A DNA stretch of 64,000 bases from Anagrus nilaparvatae (lineage: Eukaryota; Arthropoda; Insecta; Hymenoptera; Mymaridae): assembly GCA_022575985.1 (NCBI GenBank), contig JAKSXM010000002.1, positions 18,897,001 to 18,961,000 on the forward strand, in the 5' to 3' direction. Made by a program: the position numbers and the translations under genes. How positions within the stretch are numbered: the first letter of the stretch is position 1; each line of letters opens with the position of its first letter. The notes below the pieces were generated by a model, which was given only the letters and a program-made list of their open reading frames with translations, was not told the DNA's origin and did no database searches. Shown here piece after piece: positions 35,667-49,238 of the stretch.

Positions 35667-37228
35667 TTAAAATGTCGTTTGCAAATTCTTTTGTTTAAAA
35701 TAATCGTCTCGTAAAACTTGATTCATAACTTGTCCAATTTTCATTCTTATCCAAACTGGTGGAATGAGTGTGAAAAAATTTTGTATACCATGCGCCCAAT
35801 ATCCGGTACTTGTGTCTACTTTTCCTAAAGTCCCAACTGCATTCCTTGCATAAGTCGCTGCATCAGGTACGAATAAACTTGAAACCTAAAAAATCCCAAA
35901 TTAAGTATTTCAAAAAAATCTCTTCTTTTAATATTTATTATTCATAAAACCATACCTGTAACCTCTGACTAAAAGAATTCATTTTCGTATTAACAAATAA
36001 AGGCGTAAGATGCTGAATAGTAACACCAAACCTCGAATATTCAGCCCTAAGTGCTTCAGAAAAACTCCTAACATAAACTTTAGTAGCAGCATAAACCGTC
36101 ATTAAAGGTAAAGGTTGTAATTCAGAACCCGAAGAAACATTAATAATAGCTCCTCTACCACGTTTTTTCATATCTTCAATAACCATTCTTGTCATTAAAG
36201 TCGTAGCACCAACATTAACATTAATAATATCCCATAAATCATTTTCTGGTACTTCTCCTAAATACATTGGATACGAATATTGCTTACCAACATTGTTAAC
36301 TAAAAATTATAATAAAATTTTATGAATAAATAATCAATTAATTATAAGCTAATGCTATTCAATTACATTTATCAATAAATCATTCGTTTTTTTTACAAGG
36401 ATAAAATTTGCAAATCATCTAATTTTCTATAAAATGTAAAAATAGCAAATAATATGATTTCATTCAATAAATTTAAACGGTTAATTAAAAAAACATAACA
36501 CGTTTTTAAATACACCGGATAAAATAATTAAATTTTTTCGTAACAATTTTGCATGCATGTTTCTTATTCTTCCAAGAACTAAGAGAGAAAGTAAAAAAAA
36601 AAAACCGTAATAATTATGTTAATTACTGATCCAGAAAAGTAAAAACAAGGTTAAATAATAAAAAGTCATAATAAATAAAAATATAAAATCACTTTCAAAT
36701 TAGCATATTACATAAAGTAAATAAATTAATGTCTCAATCACCTAAAATACCAATAGGCGTATTTTGTAATTGATCATGAATTTCATCAAATATTTTTTTT
36801 CCTTTGGTAAAATCAGCAGTAATTAATTTAACGTTACAATTAGGGTTGATTTCTTGTATTTCAGATTTCGTTTTTTCAAGCCTTTCTAATGTCCTACTTA
36901 TTAATATCAAGTTCATGCCCCTTGATGCTAATTCTTTGGCATAAGCTTTGCCAATTCCATCTGTAGAACCTGTTACCACTGTAATTAATAATAATTTTAT
37001 TGAACAAGGACATTTACATTTATTTATATCAAATTAACAAACAAGTTTTATTGTTATTTTTCTAGTACCTGCCCAATCACCAAATTCTTTTTTTAAATCA
37101 ACTGTTTTAAATTTAAATATTGGAAGTAATAATTCCCATACTGCTTTAGATACTCTGCTTATTGGGTCCATTACAGCCCAAATGACTATCAGTATGATAA
37201 CACACCATAATGCAATCGTGAGAAACAT
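35667..37228 (-). CDS. Very-long-chain 3-oxoacyl-CoA reductase-like (HSD17B12/KAR type)
   Basis: Four exons on the minus strand: 37228-37069, 36978-36742, 36299-35956 and 35885-35667. All splice sites are canonical and all phases agree; the product is 319 residues (human HSD17B12 has 312). The N-terminus is a membrane segment (FLTIALWCVIILIVIWAV). The Rossmann motif TGSTDGIG is at 56-63, NNVG at 134-137, and the catalytic set is Ser189, Tyr202 and Lys206 (YAATK). These identify a short-chain dehydrogenase of the endoplasmic-reticulum KAR branch. It would reduce 3-ketoacyl-CoA with NADPH in the second step of fatty acid elongation; related members act on steroids. The preceding DWAVVTG phrase is typical of this branch. 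A role in cuticular hydrocarbon or lipid synthesis is inference. Short introns (90-440 bases) are ordinary. Confidence 0.93.
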
Positions 37229-40200
37229 TTTTTCCTTGAAAAAATTTTTTTATTAATTAACAAAAAAACACACACACAACTGTTTTTCTGAGCTACCACA
37301 CGTTTCTTAATTATTTGTTATCTAACTAATCTCTTGAATCTTTATTTTATAATTGAATAATTCATTTATTTAATATACAAACAAAGTTTAAATATTAACA
37401 TAATTACTGAGGCTTATGCGTATGTACCATTCAATTAAGCACTTCATTAGATTACTCGATTATACGCTCGACTCGAGAGATTTTCTTAAACTCAATTGAT
37501 TTAATGTTAAAATGAATTGAGAAATAAATTATTTATACACACACGTTAAGTAAAATTTAATGAATAGCCGTACTTTTTTTGTTGTAAATCATATTTATTT
37601 CGAAATTTAGTAAAGTCGATAAATTTTATGTTTTTAAACTTTTTAATAAAATAAAAAAAATCAATATTTTTTTTAAGTCAAATTATTGCGAAAATTTTTA
37701 TTAGCTTGAAATTACCTGTCGAAATAATATTTTTTGGAGTTGCTACTTTTACGAAATGTAACGAGATAATTAATGTTTTATTAACAAAAATTAAATTTTA
37801 TGTGGTTGTTTAATAACATACGAATTATTTCAAATTACAACGTGTGTTTTTTATAGGCTAATAAAATTTAATAAAATAGTAATTATTTTATAGACTTACT
37901 ATGATTTTTGATAAATCAATTAATTAATCACTAATAGATGAAGATTTAATTCTTATCATATCTGTTGTTTAACGATTGCACTCACTATCAAGTCTGACGT
38001 AAGACTAGATCAGATTTATTACAAATACAAACACAATCAATCAAGACACAAAACTCGCATTAAATTAAATAAACAACCGAAGTTGCAATTACATATTTTA
38101 TTATTATAAATTGAACCGAACGTAAAGAACTCAGAATAGCAAGTGACTTTCTCTCTCAAAAAAATTCTTTACAGAACATGAAAGCTAAAAAATTTACTAA
38201 GCGAATGGTGTCGAAGGTCTCTCAAATGTGCCTTCAGACTTCGATATGTAATGGACGATTCGCATTAGATAAATGTTTCTTTTCCCCCTGATCTCTTATA
38301 TTATATGCAATTAGTTTAATTCTCAAGGGCAACTGCTTCCATTTAAGTAATATTGTAAGCTGAAAGTCGAATAATTTGTGCTCTCTTTTGTTTGTTTATA
38401 GTTTTTTTTATTTTCATGTACAATATTATTTTTTGAATTAAAAAATTTATGTGTTTAAAACCTTGCACGTCTATTATAATAAATAACGAATTTTCATAAT
38501 TTTTATTCATATTGAGAAATGCAGTTAATGTTAATTTTTTAACGTAAATTTATAACTTTTAATTGCGTTCTTGATGAAAATGAGATTTTTACGTTTTACA
38601 TGTTTTTGATTTAAGCCTGATACGTTTAGAATAAAAATAAATCATTGAGGCAAGTCATAAAACTTAAAACGTACATTTCAAAAAAATCTAATTTGTGTAG
38701 CCTGTTTTAATATAATAATTTTAAGTGAAAATTAAATACATTTAAGTCATTTACAAATACCGTCAACGAAAAATGTTTACTAACTGCAGATTACAAATTT
38801 ACAGAATCCTAAATGTAAATCTTAAATATAAACAGAAATTATTTGAATTCCCTAACCTCAAATTATTCTAAGCCTCTTTAAAGTCTCATTTCACCCCCCC
38901 CCCCCCACTTTTATGACATTTTGTACTCCACTCTCCCTCTTCAATTACCAGGCTTCCTGGGGTACCCCTTCCTGTAACCACGTTCCTTGAAAATTAGGTT
39001 ATTACTATTATGCAAATTTTTATAAGATTTTACAATATTAAACACTACTCCAACCTAAATTTCAGCCATTTAGAGTCTTTTAAACCTACTCAATGTTAGT
39101 AAAATTTTTTGAAAAGCATTATTTGGAATAAGCCTGAGAAGCCCTACTGAATAAAATCTGAATATCTAGCAAGGAGTGGTCCAGTTAGAGTGCTGTGAAT
39201 TTTCGACAATAAACTTTCCTCTAAAAAATATCCACATTGAAATTGTAAAAAACTTTGCTGTGTTCAGATACTTTCAATGGGTTTACTTTAGTGGAATAGG
39301 AGTATTTTTAAAGACAGGTATTTTTTTAATTTTTTGAAATTACGAAAATTAACGAAGTTATAGAAAATTTTAATTTTTAATTTAATTTTAATTTTTTTGA
39401 AAAACAAAAAAATATGAATCTAATATTTAAAAAATCATTAAAATTCCTACCCATACATTCCTTCTATGCTATAAATGGATTGTCGTTTTGTTTTTAAGAC
39501 CAGAAACACATCGAAAAAAAAAATAGAAATAATTGTTTCCAGAATGTGGTGATCTACCTTGTATAACAATTACATTAAATTAGCATATTAATTGTATATA
39601 AATATAATATGTAATATCAGTATCATTAATATTGTATTATCATAATAAAATTAACATAATAATGATAAAAACATAATTATCTTATTATAATAACATGCTT
39701 AAATTAAAATTTAATTTTTATCGACTTGGTTTTTTTTATAAATCCTATTTTTATATCTCTGCAGCAAAGATTTATTTTTTGTATTTTTAATGAAATATAT
39801 TAATATTAAGTCATTATAAATAATGAATAGTCTGAGTGAAGATATGAATATTATTTATTATTTTCATATTTTTAAATTTCATCGTACTTAAAAATATCCT
39901 TCCTCTCTCTGAAACATTAATCATATTTTTTCTTCCAAGTGGGTTATAATACATTTTTTGTGAATAAAAAAAGAATTCTTCAGAAAGCTTTGTACCACCC
40001 GAGGAAGGATTGGCTTCGCCTCAGATAGTAATTAAGGTACAATCTAAGCCATTCTTTTTTTTTTCCTTAGTTATAATTGTACTACTTATATAATAATTTA
40101 AATTACAAATTTTATTTTAAATATGTACCCAAACAGTATCGTCACAATTGTTAGAACACCCCCAAGAGATACAATTTTATTATGACAATCAGAACCAAAG

Positions 40201-40490
40201 CTTACTTAGAATTATGGGTAGTTTAAAGCTATGTTGAATATTGGTCTTAAGTTATCTTTTTTTAAAAAAAGACCTACCCTAACCAAAAGAGTTCCTTAAT
40301 TCAAAGATTAAATTAGTTCCTGTATGCCTTTTTAAAAAAATAATCTAATTCTATTTCTTGGGTTCCTTATAAGAAAGATCAGGTTTCAGTTTCAGAGAAA
40401 CATCTTTTTTAAATATAATCTTACCCTATTATTTATTATTTGTACTCCAACCCCTTAAAATTAAAAACTTTTTTTTAATAGTTGAAAATA
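37229..40490. other. Intergenic upstream of the reductase
   Basis: This should contain the promoter of the minus-strand reductase. I see no coding exon. A poly-C run lies near 38896. The sequence at 38100-38400 is less AT-biased but has no open frame of note. Confidence 0.4.
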
Positions 40491-40640
40491 TCTATTATAC
40501 TTGTAACCTTATCCTTGGGGTGAATTATTGCCAAATACAATTATGGTCTCTCGATACTTTTCTTTTCTATTATACTTGTAACCTTATCCTTGGGGTGAAT
40601 TATTGCCAAATACAATTATGGTCTCTCGATACTTTTCTTT
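40491..40640. repeat. Perfect 75-bp tandem duplication
   Basis: The 75-base unit beginning TCTATTATACTTGTAACC and containing TTGGGGTGAATTATTGCC occurs twice in direct succession, apparently without a mismatch, implying a very recent duplication or an assembly effect. Confidence 0.85.
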
Positions 40641-43600
40641 TTTCAATAACCTACCCCTAATTATAGAAATGCCTCATAACCTGACCGGTTCCCACCCTTA
40701 TAACACGTAAACATTGTACTTACATTTGTTTTATTACAGTATTTATATATTATAAGGGGGGGGGGGGCGGTCCGTGCTGCACAGCACTGCTCATAACGAG
40801 GATTAATTACTGGTTTCAGAAAATATCTTTATCTTTTTCTGGAACCTAAAATACTATTATCTTACTCAAATAAGTACGTCCCTCCCTTTTCAAAATTATT
40901 AACTTTTTTTAAAATAATTTATATAAAGAAAATTAATTAATAAACATTTTTTTAAGGATTTATACGAATTCTTAAAAATATATTATGAAAAGATTCTATT
41001 AAAAATAAAAAAATAACTTCTGAGACATTTTTTCTCGTCCTTGACAAAGAAAAATTTTATACGGACCTTGTTCATAAACAAAAAATGCCCCTAATCGCTG
41101 TTTACCAATCTCAGGTTCATCTAGAAAAAAGTAATTTATATGTATGATATTGGCAATTATTTACTTTTCTGGACACGAGCCGTAAATGTACTATACATAA
41201 AGAAGAGAAACCGATGGGTTTTGAAAAATTTTGATCCAAGAAAATAGATTTTAAAAATTCTTTTTTTACAAATTTCAAACATTTTGCATAAGGATATATC
41301 TTATCATGTTTTTGCAAGATTATATTTTAAAACAGCAATAATTTAAACTAAAAGATTAAAATATTAAATTTTATTAAGGAATTATTTTTTGTAAATTATA
41401 GTAAATTAATAAAAATTAATACTTAAGTTCTTTCAAATTTTGATTTAGGTAATTAATACACAGCAGTTTTTGATAATTATAAGCATTAATTAAGCGATTA
41501 TGCAGAAGTGTATTTTATGCGTAATATAAAGTAGATAAAATATTAAACGTATTTCACTAAAATCGCTATAATTTATTTTATTTCCTGATTTAAAATGTGT
41601 TCGTGTGTGCGTGTTTCATCATCAGGGTCGAACCAATGAACGAAATTCATACAGAGTTTTCAGAGGAGCCTAGTTCTGTCTCACTTAAGTTTCTGTCTCC
41701 GTAGCGAGGACAAAAAAAAGTTTTGTAATTTTCTTCGTGTTTGTCATTTGTAATCATTTGAGCAAAAACAAAAATTCCCTTAGCCTAAATAGAATTCCAA
41801 AAGCTAAAAATTTTACTAATCATAAGTGGATTTTTTTTAGCATAAATAATTTGAGATCTAAAAACTAATAATAATAATTTTTTGATAAAAGAGCCGATAC
41901 TTTGACGTAATTTTTTTCATTAGAAAACGAAAAAAAGCTAAAACTGTTCAGTAGCTGAAATTTTAAACATTGTTAAAATGATTTTTTTTTAATTTAGGCT
42001 AAAATAGAGTTACAATAGTTATTGTTAAAGTAAATTAAACAATAAGCATTAATACACTTTTTATCTTTTTTATAAAGATAAAATACAATTAATGCGATAT
42101 CTTTACAATCAAAAATACGTGTTTTATGCGGTTGAACGCCTCAAAATAGCAAAAAAGCTTTACGTCACTTAATGGTTTTTCGCTCTTTTAGAAGAATTTA
42201 TGCACAAATACACTAAGTTTTCGCATAGGAATTGAAAAAAACTTGATGATTTATCATCTGTTAATGTATTTTTCTAGATTTATATGATTTATAGTAGCAA
42301 AAAGATAAAAAATCAAAATTATCATCCTTCTAAAAACTGAATTTAATTTGCTCTTAGGAATTGTCATTATTTGTATATCATCCCTGGATATCGAAAGTTA
42401 TAACAATGGAGTGAAAACTAATTGTGCCTCAATTTCTACATCCTTTATGACAATGTCAGCAAAAAATGGGAAAATGGATGATCCCTAAATTTATTCTACA
42501 CAGACTAAGTGTAAAAATTGGTTTAACAAAATTTCTTGTTCAAGACATTAAAATCCATTTTATAATCATTTGCTAAAAATTCAGCTATTCTCAAAACCAT
42601 TATTTAAATTTTTAAAACCCTCCTTACCCTCCACTAAATGAATAATTAATTGTGTTTATAATAAAAATCTTTAATAAAATATTTTTAAAAATTTGTGTCA
42701 AATTTATGTAAAATAAAAATTTCATAATTTATTTATTATCATTATTGTCATAAATAGTTATAATTAATGATATATTTCAAGTAACATTAATGTCAACATA
42801 TTTTGTTAGCATATCAATAATTATAGCCTTATTGTATGCAATGGGTTAACATATATAATTACATTGATTTAGATAGATATTTAATGTTTATAGTAAATAC
42901 ACTGTAAAGAAACTATATTCTGATTTAATATTCAGTATTTCATAAGAGTAAAATATTTTTGCATATTTTTAGGAAAACTAGGATTTAAAAAACATGAGAA
43001 ACAATTTTTGTTTATTCTAAAAAGAAAAGCTTTTTTTCACTACAAATAAAATCGGCAATCAAAAAAGTTTTTGTTTCTTTATTCTTCAAAAAATAAAGCT
43101 CATAAATGCTTACAACTTATCAATAGAGTACAAATTAAAAATAGTACTTATAAAGTCATAAAAAGTTTCTGTTTTAAATTAGTAAAATAGATGCAAATAC
43201 TAATTATAAACATGTTGAAAACAAGACAGGGCAAAGCTTTGACAAACTAGAATTCTATGAACTATAATTTACAAAAATGAAATGTCCGTAGAATTATCTA
43301 TAAAACAACTCACAAATTCTAAGTAAATAAGAAAATCTTTTCTTTTTATTTGTCAATTGATAAAGAGCACGTATTTCCCGGTCATTAAGGCGTATTTTCT
43401 CGTTACTGACAAAGAAAAAGTTGTCTATAAAAAAAAAATGCTCCAGTTCTCCAAAAATGGTAAATTACAAAAAATATAGGATATTCTTCACATTTTTGAC
43501 CACAAAATCATAATACGCTATAGTTCAAATATTTTCATTTTTTGATACTCGTTAAAAAATTTTACTTTCATCAAAAATTATTGCAAAGTAATAAAACGCA

Positions 43601-44570
43601 TTAAACTTATTAATAATAAAAGTAAACAAATTTCAACGCGTATAACTAATAACCCGATAATTAAAAAAAATTGATATAAAAATTGAATTTAAGTAAAACC
43701 AAACAAAATTAAACGTGCACACATAAAGCGTTTATAAGTAATATTCGTTAAATTGATAAAGTAAATAAAATATCCATAACAAACTCTGACAACACGTGCG
43801 TAAATTACGAAATGTAAAATATTTATATAAAAATAAATAAAAAAAAAAAAAATACACCGATGCAGCAATCGAATAAAAAAAATACTGCTTTGAAAGTTGA
43901 ACCTTTGAGTGTATAATATATTTTAAAATGCAGCTGAAAAACTTTAATGCACAATCGCATCCTTAAGAATGTATCAGAGAGTAACCGGTTTTCCACCATC
44001 GTTTATTGCGTAATTTGCCTTTTTATATTGTAAAATATAGAGTCATTCACGTTTTAATTAATGACGCCATCTGAATTTTGATATCATTCTATTTATCCTT
44101 ATCTTTTGAAATAACCAGTCGTCAAAAGTGTCAAAAAACTAATAAAACATATCATAATTACGTATTCAGTTAGATTACGAAAAAAATTATTGACCTCAAA
44201 ATATAAAAAATTAGCCAAAACTGTTTTTTTTCTTATTATTATTAAGATTGTTCAATACCCTGGCCGTCATGCTTCTTGAACTTTCGCGGTATAGTCCTTA
44301 ACCATGGTTATGAAAAATAATTGAACAAAAAAACAATTTTTATTTTTTGTGTCTGTAAGTATAATAATTTTCCATACTCTGTAATTGCTCGCATTATAAA
44401 AAAAAAGATCATAAAACGTTGTCTTACGCAAAATGAAATATTTCTTTAGTTTGAAAACACATTTATTTTTTTTATTTTTTTTTTTAATATCTAGGAAATA
44501 CAGTAAAATTATCGTTTTTTTTTTTTTAATAAAAAAAACACAACAAGTGCATGCGGAATAAGAAGAGGAT
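40641..44570. other. Long AT-rich intergenic stretch
   Basis: No gene seen. A poly-G run lies near 40757. Segments near 41020-41200 (TTTTCTGGACACGAGCC) and 43370-43500 (CTCGTTACTGACAAAGAAAA) resemble sequence near 13080-13260 and look like a dispersed repeat family. Confidence 0.4.
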
Positions 44571-44924
44571 AAGAAAGAGAGGAGGATTAAAATAGGCCAG
44601 ATTCAACGAAGCAGAAGAAAACTAGAAGTTTTAAAGACGTGCAAAAAGATAGTTTTTCTTTAGTGCATAGTTGAACGCGATAGCATCCGAGGAGACCTTG
44701 ATCTTCACGCTTTTGCAGAGTAGTAAATTTTTAAAGAAATTCAAATCTAATTTTATTCTCTTCGTGAATTGTAAAAGGCGAAAGCGGTAAGTTTTTAAAT
44801 TTTGCATTTTATTTATTATTCAATTCCAACGTAAGCAAATGTTTATTTGACGGAAACTTGTGTCTTGTCGACCCACTTAAGTTTGATGGAATGCAAAATT
44901 ATCTTTTATACGATTTTTTTTGCA
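44571..44924 (+). other. Probable 5' untranslated exon and first intron of sulfotransferase gene
   Basis: A purine-rich, less AT-biased segment up to 44786 ends in the donor GCG|GTAAGT, and an acceptor TTTTTTTTGCAG ends at 44924, 26 bases before the ATG at 44951. This fits a non-coding first exon with a 138-base intron. The transcription start is not determined. Confidence 0.5.
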
Positions 44925-44950
44925 GAAATTAATCATGAGAAAAAATTATA

Positions 44951-46095
44951 ATGAAAGTATGGTGCAGTTTTATCATCTTGACAGTAGCAAATGAATATTT
45001 TATAAAGTTTAGTCATTCAAGAATATCGAGAGATTCATCTAATAACGATGACATTGAACGTAAAGCATTGGATGAAATAAGTAAACATTTTTGGTCCGAA
45101 ATGAAAATTTTGCCAAGATCTGATTTGATAGACCGGCAAGATAAACTTCAATATAAATGCGACCAAATGGTAAATAAAACCGGACCATCAGAAATAAGTG
45201 AGCCCAGTTTATTTCACAATATAATCGTCGATGAAAACCACAAACTTCTGTACTGTTATGTTCCAAAGGTTGCATGTACTAATTGGAAACGAGTGTTCAT
45301 GATTTTAACAGGAAAATGGAGTGGTTCGAATCCGTCAGATATTCCTGGAAATTTAGCTCACGACCCAGATAAGTTTGAACGTTTAAGTGATTTTTCAATT
45401 CCGGAAATTGAAGAAAAAATTGCAACTTACAATAAATTAATCGTTGTGAGACATCCGTTCGAAAGACTGTTATCAGCGTACAGAAATAAACTTGAATCCA
45501 ATCATTTAGGAAGCACGTATTTTCAAAGCCGATATGGAACAAAAATAATTCAGGTAAATAAGCTTTTGGGATGCTAAATATTTTTGTTTTTTTTATTATT
45601 TACCAATTGTAAATTATTTTAGAAATACAGATACAATGCTACAGAGGACTCACTGAGGAATGGAAACGACGTGACATTTAGTGAATTTGTGGATTTTGTT
45701 ACTGACAATAACGAAAATGGAGTACGTAACGAGCATTGGAGACCAATCACTGAATTATGTCAACCCTGTACAATTTACTACAATTTTGTAAGCAAATATG
45801 AAACCCTGTCAGAAGACGCTATTGAAGTTTTAGAGAGAATAGGAGTAAACTCATTAAAGTAAATATTTTTTAATCACATGTAAAACAACCAAATTTATAA
45901 AAATTACATCGTTTATGATTTTTTTACAGGTTCCCATCAAGGCCAAAAAATAAAGAACCAACAAAAAGTAAATTAAACGAATATTATTCCATGTTAAATT
46001 TGCAACAAATTCGTGATTTATCGGAACTTTATTTACAAGATTTTTATTTATTTGATTATAGTTTAGAACAAATTTTAGGTTATTCTGTTGTTTAA
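44951..46095 (+). CDS. Carbohydrate sulfotransferase 11-like (chondroitin 4-O-sulfotransferase family)
   Basis: Three coding exons, 44951-45553, 45623-45858 and 45930-46095, with canonical junctions and matching phases, give 334 residues (vertebrate CHST11 is about 350). It is a type II Golgi protein: a short hydrophobic N-terminal anchor follows the start, though it is weaker than usual. The 5'-phosphosulfate loop is PKVACTNWKR at 105-114. The 3'-phosphate motif is RHPFERLLSAYRNK at 167-180. The downstream NEHWRPITELCQPC segment and the C-terminal YLQDFYLFDYSL are typical of the CHST8-14 family. It transfers sulfate from PAPS to a sugar hydroxyl, probably GalNAc in glycosaminoglycans; the exact acceptor is not readable. 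An AATAAA overlaps the stop region and another lies at about 46112. A nearby ATG at 44935 is out of frame. Confidence 0.93.
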
Positions 46096-47259
46096 ATAAA
46101 TTCGTTATTTTTTAATAAAATCTAATTTTATTTAAATTTCCTAAATTCATTATTAAATATGTATAAGGTTAGTTGAAAAGATTTTTCCTAATTAACATTT
46201 TGTTTTATAGGTACTGAGAAACAAAGAAATTTTATTAATGAATTTTTTACTTCATTAAAGTGTCAAGATATTAAATATTTATTGATTGAAAAATTAAATA
46301 GAGCGTGTACTACAATAACAAGAAAAATTTATGAAAATTTTAAGAAAAAATAGAAAATTAATATTCCTTGCTGTGAAAAATACTGTCATTTAATTTACAA
46401 CTATAATTTACAGGTATATAAACTACAATTTACAAAGTTCATTATAAAATCTATTAGTTCGTTGAAAAAATTACAGACAGTAGTAGATTATTTTTTCCTG
46501 ATATTTAAAAAAAATTGACATCATTAAATCTCGGTCATACGATTCACCGGACACCTTGATGGCTAGAATAATGAGTGATTTAAACCGTTAGACAATCAAG
46601 AACGGCATAGACTAGAAAAAAAAATATATATTTTTTTTGTAATTTTCTTTTTTGTTTACAGTAATTGCAGGTGATTATTAATAAAAAAAAAGCAGGAAGA
46701 AAATTTTTAGCACGAAATAGAAAGAATTATTAAGAATTGTTAAATAAATAAATTTTAAAATACAATTATCATTAATAGTGTAAAATATTATACGTATATT
46801 TTACTATATTGATGCAATTCGAAACTGTCTAATTATGTATCTGTCGAGTAAGTGTTCCGCGGTCGAATTTCAGTCTACTGACTTTTGAGTGGAAATTCGA
46901 TCAATTTTTAGGTAATACGCAACGATTGAACTAGTAGTAAAGTTAGTTATGTAATTAGTCAGCTTATAATAGTGTTGTTTTTTTGATTTTTTAAATACCA
47001 AAAATAAAAAACGCTGCCAAGTAATTGGCACTATGGTTCCTCATTAGCAATAACAAAATATTCTTAATGGTCTATTTTACCTAAGAAAGTGTAATGACAT
47101 AAGAAAAACTGAGAATGATCTTTTCCTTGATACTGTCAGTTTAACGTCTCATGAAAAAAATTAGGTTTTTTACATTAAAAAAAGAAGATTTTTCTATACT
47201 AGTACATAATCTTCTTTTATGATAATTATGTCTGCTAGACAGTTTTTGGTACAGCTGGT
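46096..47259. other. 3' flank of the carbohydrate sulfotransferase; no second gene seen
   Basis: An open stretch of 48 codons (46211-46353) follows an acceptor-like TTTTATAG and ends FKKK-stop. It could be a cryptic or alternative last exon, but has no recognisable domain and no convincing donor partner. The rest is AT-rich. Confidence 0.25.
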
Positions 47260-47920
47260 AATATAAAAAATTTTGTAAAAAAAAATTTCGAAAAATTACG
47301 TATCAGATGGAGAAATACTTAAAAAACGATAATTCTAGATATTTGTACTTTCATAGAAAGGAATTAAATACTAAGTCCTAAAAAAAAAAAATAATTTTTT
47401 TTCTTCCAATTTTTTTATGTGAAAAATTTAAAAAAAAAAATTTTTGAATAATTAGGTATTAGATTGGAGATATTGGGTAAAAACAATAATTTTAGATAGC
47501 CCTTTCATAGAAACAAATTAAGTACTACGTCCTAAAAGAAAAAAAATTATGGTATGTTTTTAATTATTTTATGTAAAAAATTTTGAAAAAAAAAATTTGA
47601 AAAATTACGTATCAGATGGAGAAATCCTTTACAAACGATAATTCTAGATATTCTTACTTTCATAGAAATATATTAAGTGCTAAGTCCTAAAATAAAAAAA
47701 AATTTTGGCCTTTTGGTACTTTGGCGACAAAAATTTTAAAAAAAAAATTTTGAAAAAATTACGTATCAGATCCAAAAAATTAAACGATATTTCTAAAACT
47801 AGAATACTCTCATAGAAATAAATTAAGTACTGCGTCCAAAAAGAAAAAAAAAATTGGTCATTTTTATATTTTTTGGTGAAAAAGATTTTGAGAAAAAAAT
47901 TTTCAAAAAATAAATTATAA
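47260..47920. repeat. Diverged ~154-bp tandem repeat, four copies
   Basis: The phrase ACGTATCAGATGGAGAAAT recurs, with changes, at about 47299, 47452, 47606 and 47761, each followed by a CATAGAAAnnAATTAAGTAC phrase and an A-rich run. Copies are visibly diverged. It is non-coding. Confidence 0.7.
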
Positions 47921-48156
47921 AATTTAAGATATTGAGTTAGGTTAATTTATAGGTATTTTTAATGGATATAAAATACTCAAAAACGGTTGATATTCTTGTA
48001 ATTATTATTATGTTTTTTTTTACAAAGAATACATAAATTTATGTGATTTTTAATTTATTTTGTGAAATTAATATTTCCTCCGAAGCATTTACTTTTTTTT
48101 ATACATAATGTTATTTTTGGTAAAGTACAGTAAAATAACCCCATTTCGTCACAATT

Positions 48157-48430
48157 TTAAGTACCTCTGTCTGCGTAGCCAATACAATGTGTAATATTGT
48201 GTCGCAATTTAAATTTTTCTAGCCACCCGTTCGATCCTGTAGTTATTTTATTCCCTAAAGAATCTGCAGTTTCTTTTGCCTTTTCCTGCAACATTGGACC
48301 CGTTACAGGAAGATTTTTATTTCTTGTTGCACAAAACCAATTCCAAACAACTTCATCTATCTCATAATGTTCTTGTTTAAATTTTTTAAATTTTGTTTTG
48401 TTTTTATATTCTATTTTATTTGATAATATT
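48157..48430 (-). pseudogene. pogo/Tigger-type CENP-B DNA-binding domain remnant
   Basis: A minus-strand open frame without an ATG, ending at TAA 48159-48157, reads HYEIDEVVWNWFCATRNKN, then LPVTGPMLQEKAKETADSLG and SNGWLEKFKLRHNIT. This matches the second helix-turn-helix of CENP-B/jerky/Tigger transposases (pattern W-F---R-K-IPVSGPILQEKA---A---G, SNGWL-RFK-RH-I). The DDE catalytic domain is not present and the frame stops soon after. It is the DNA-binding end of a decayed DNA transposon, or an exon of a domesticated derivative. I favour decay, since no neighbours in frame are visible. Confidence 0.75.
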
Positions 48431-49238
48431 ATGAGTATTATAACCGGTTTTAAATGTATTATTTTGTGCTTCTTATGTGTAAAAATAATTTTAAATTATT
48501 ATTAATATAATAATTTAAAATGGACGGTGAAAAGATAAAAAAGTATTGAAAAGGGAAAAAAATTTTTTTAAATAATGGTCGCTATGAGAGGTGAAAATAC
48601 ATGTAAAATTCCAAACAAGGCTTAAAAATCAGTGGTCACAGTCTTTATTTGAGTGGTCTTTAAAGAGTGGTTCGCTATAATGTTAAATAATAGGGTTTTC
48701 AAAGTGGCTTTTGAAATTGCGGTCGTTATTGGAGATGGTCTTTAACGAGAAGGGTCTTCATTAGAGGTTCCACTGTAATCAAAATCAGTAAATTATATTG
48801 AAATTACAAACAATATAATGACTTGATTTTTAATGGCTTTTGATTTGATTTGATTTTTAATTTTTAAGCTGTTTTTACCTTATAATTGTCAAAAAAAATT
48901 AATAAATTGGTGTAAAAGGTTCATTATAGTGATTTTTATGCTGTATTGAATAACTATTGGTGAAAAAAGTCTAAAAAGTCTTGTTTGAACTTTAAAAAAG
49001 AAATTTTTTATTTTTATTTTTTTTAGCTATTTTTTCAAAGAAAATGAAAACGAGCCGTATACGTACAATTAATATATTAATTTGAATAATTTGTTAATTA
49101 CAAAATAAGTTTTTGAAGCAAATGAAGCTGATCGTAGTTAATTTGATGGATAATATAGAAGTAGGATAAATATTTTAATCCCAGCTAAGAAGAACCAAAA
49201 ATTACGAGACAAATTATCTAAGGACTACGTTGCCCAAT
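48431..49238. other. Intergenic, no gene seen
   Basis: AT-rich sequence with a set of GTGGTC-type words near 48560-48780 (for example TGGTCGCTATGAGAGG, GTGGTTCGCTATAATG, GGTCTTCATTAGAGG), a low-order internal repeat typical of a decayed element. No coding capacity. Confidence 0.4.

Noticed and set aside
44935..44951. Upstream ATG at 44935 as the start of the carbohydrate sulfotransferase
   Set aside because: It is in a different frame from the domain-bearing exon; ATG 44951 gives the hydrophobic N-terminus expected.
45039..45542. Minus-strand frames opposite the carbohydrate sulfotransferase exon
   Set aside because: Antisense shadows of a well-supported coding exon.
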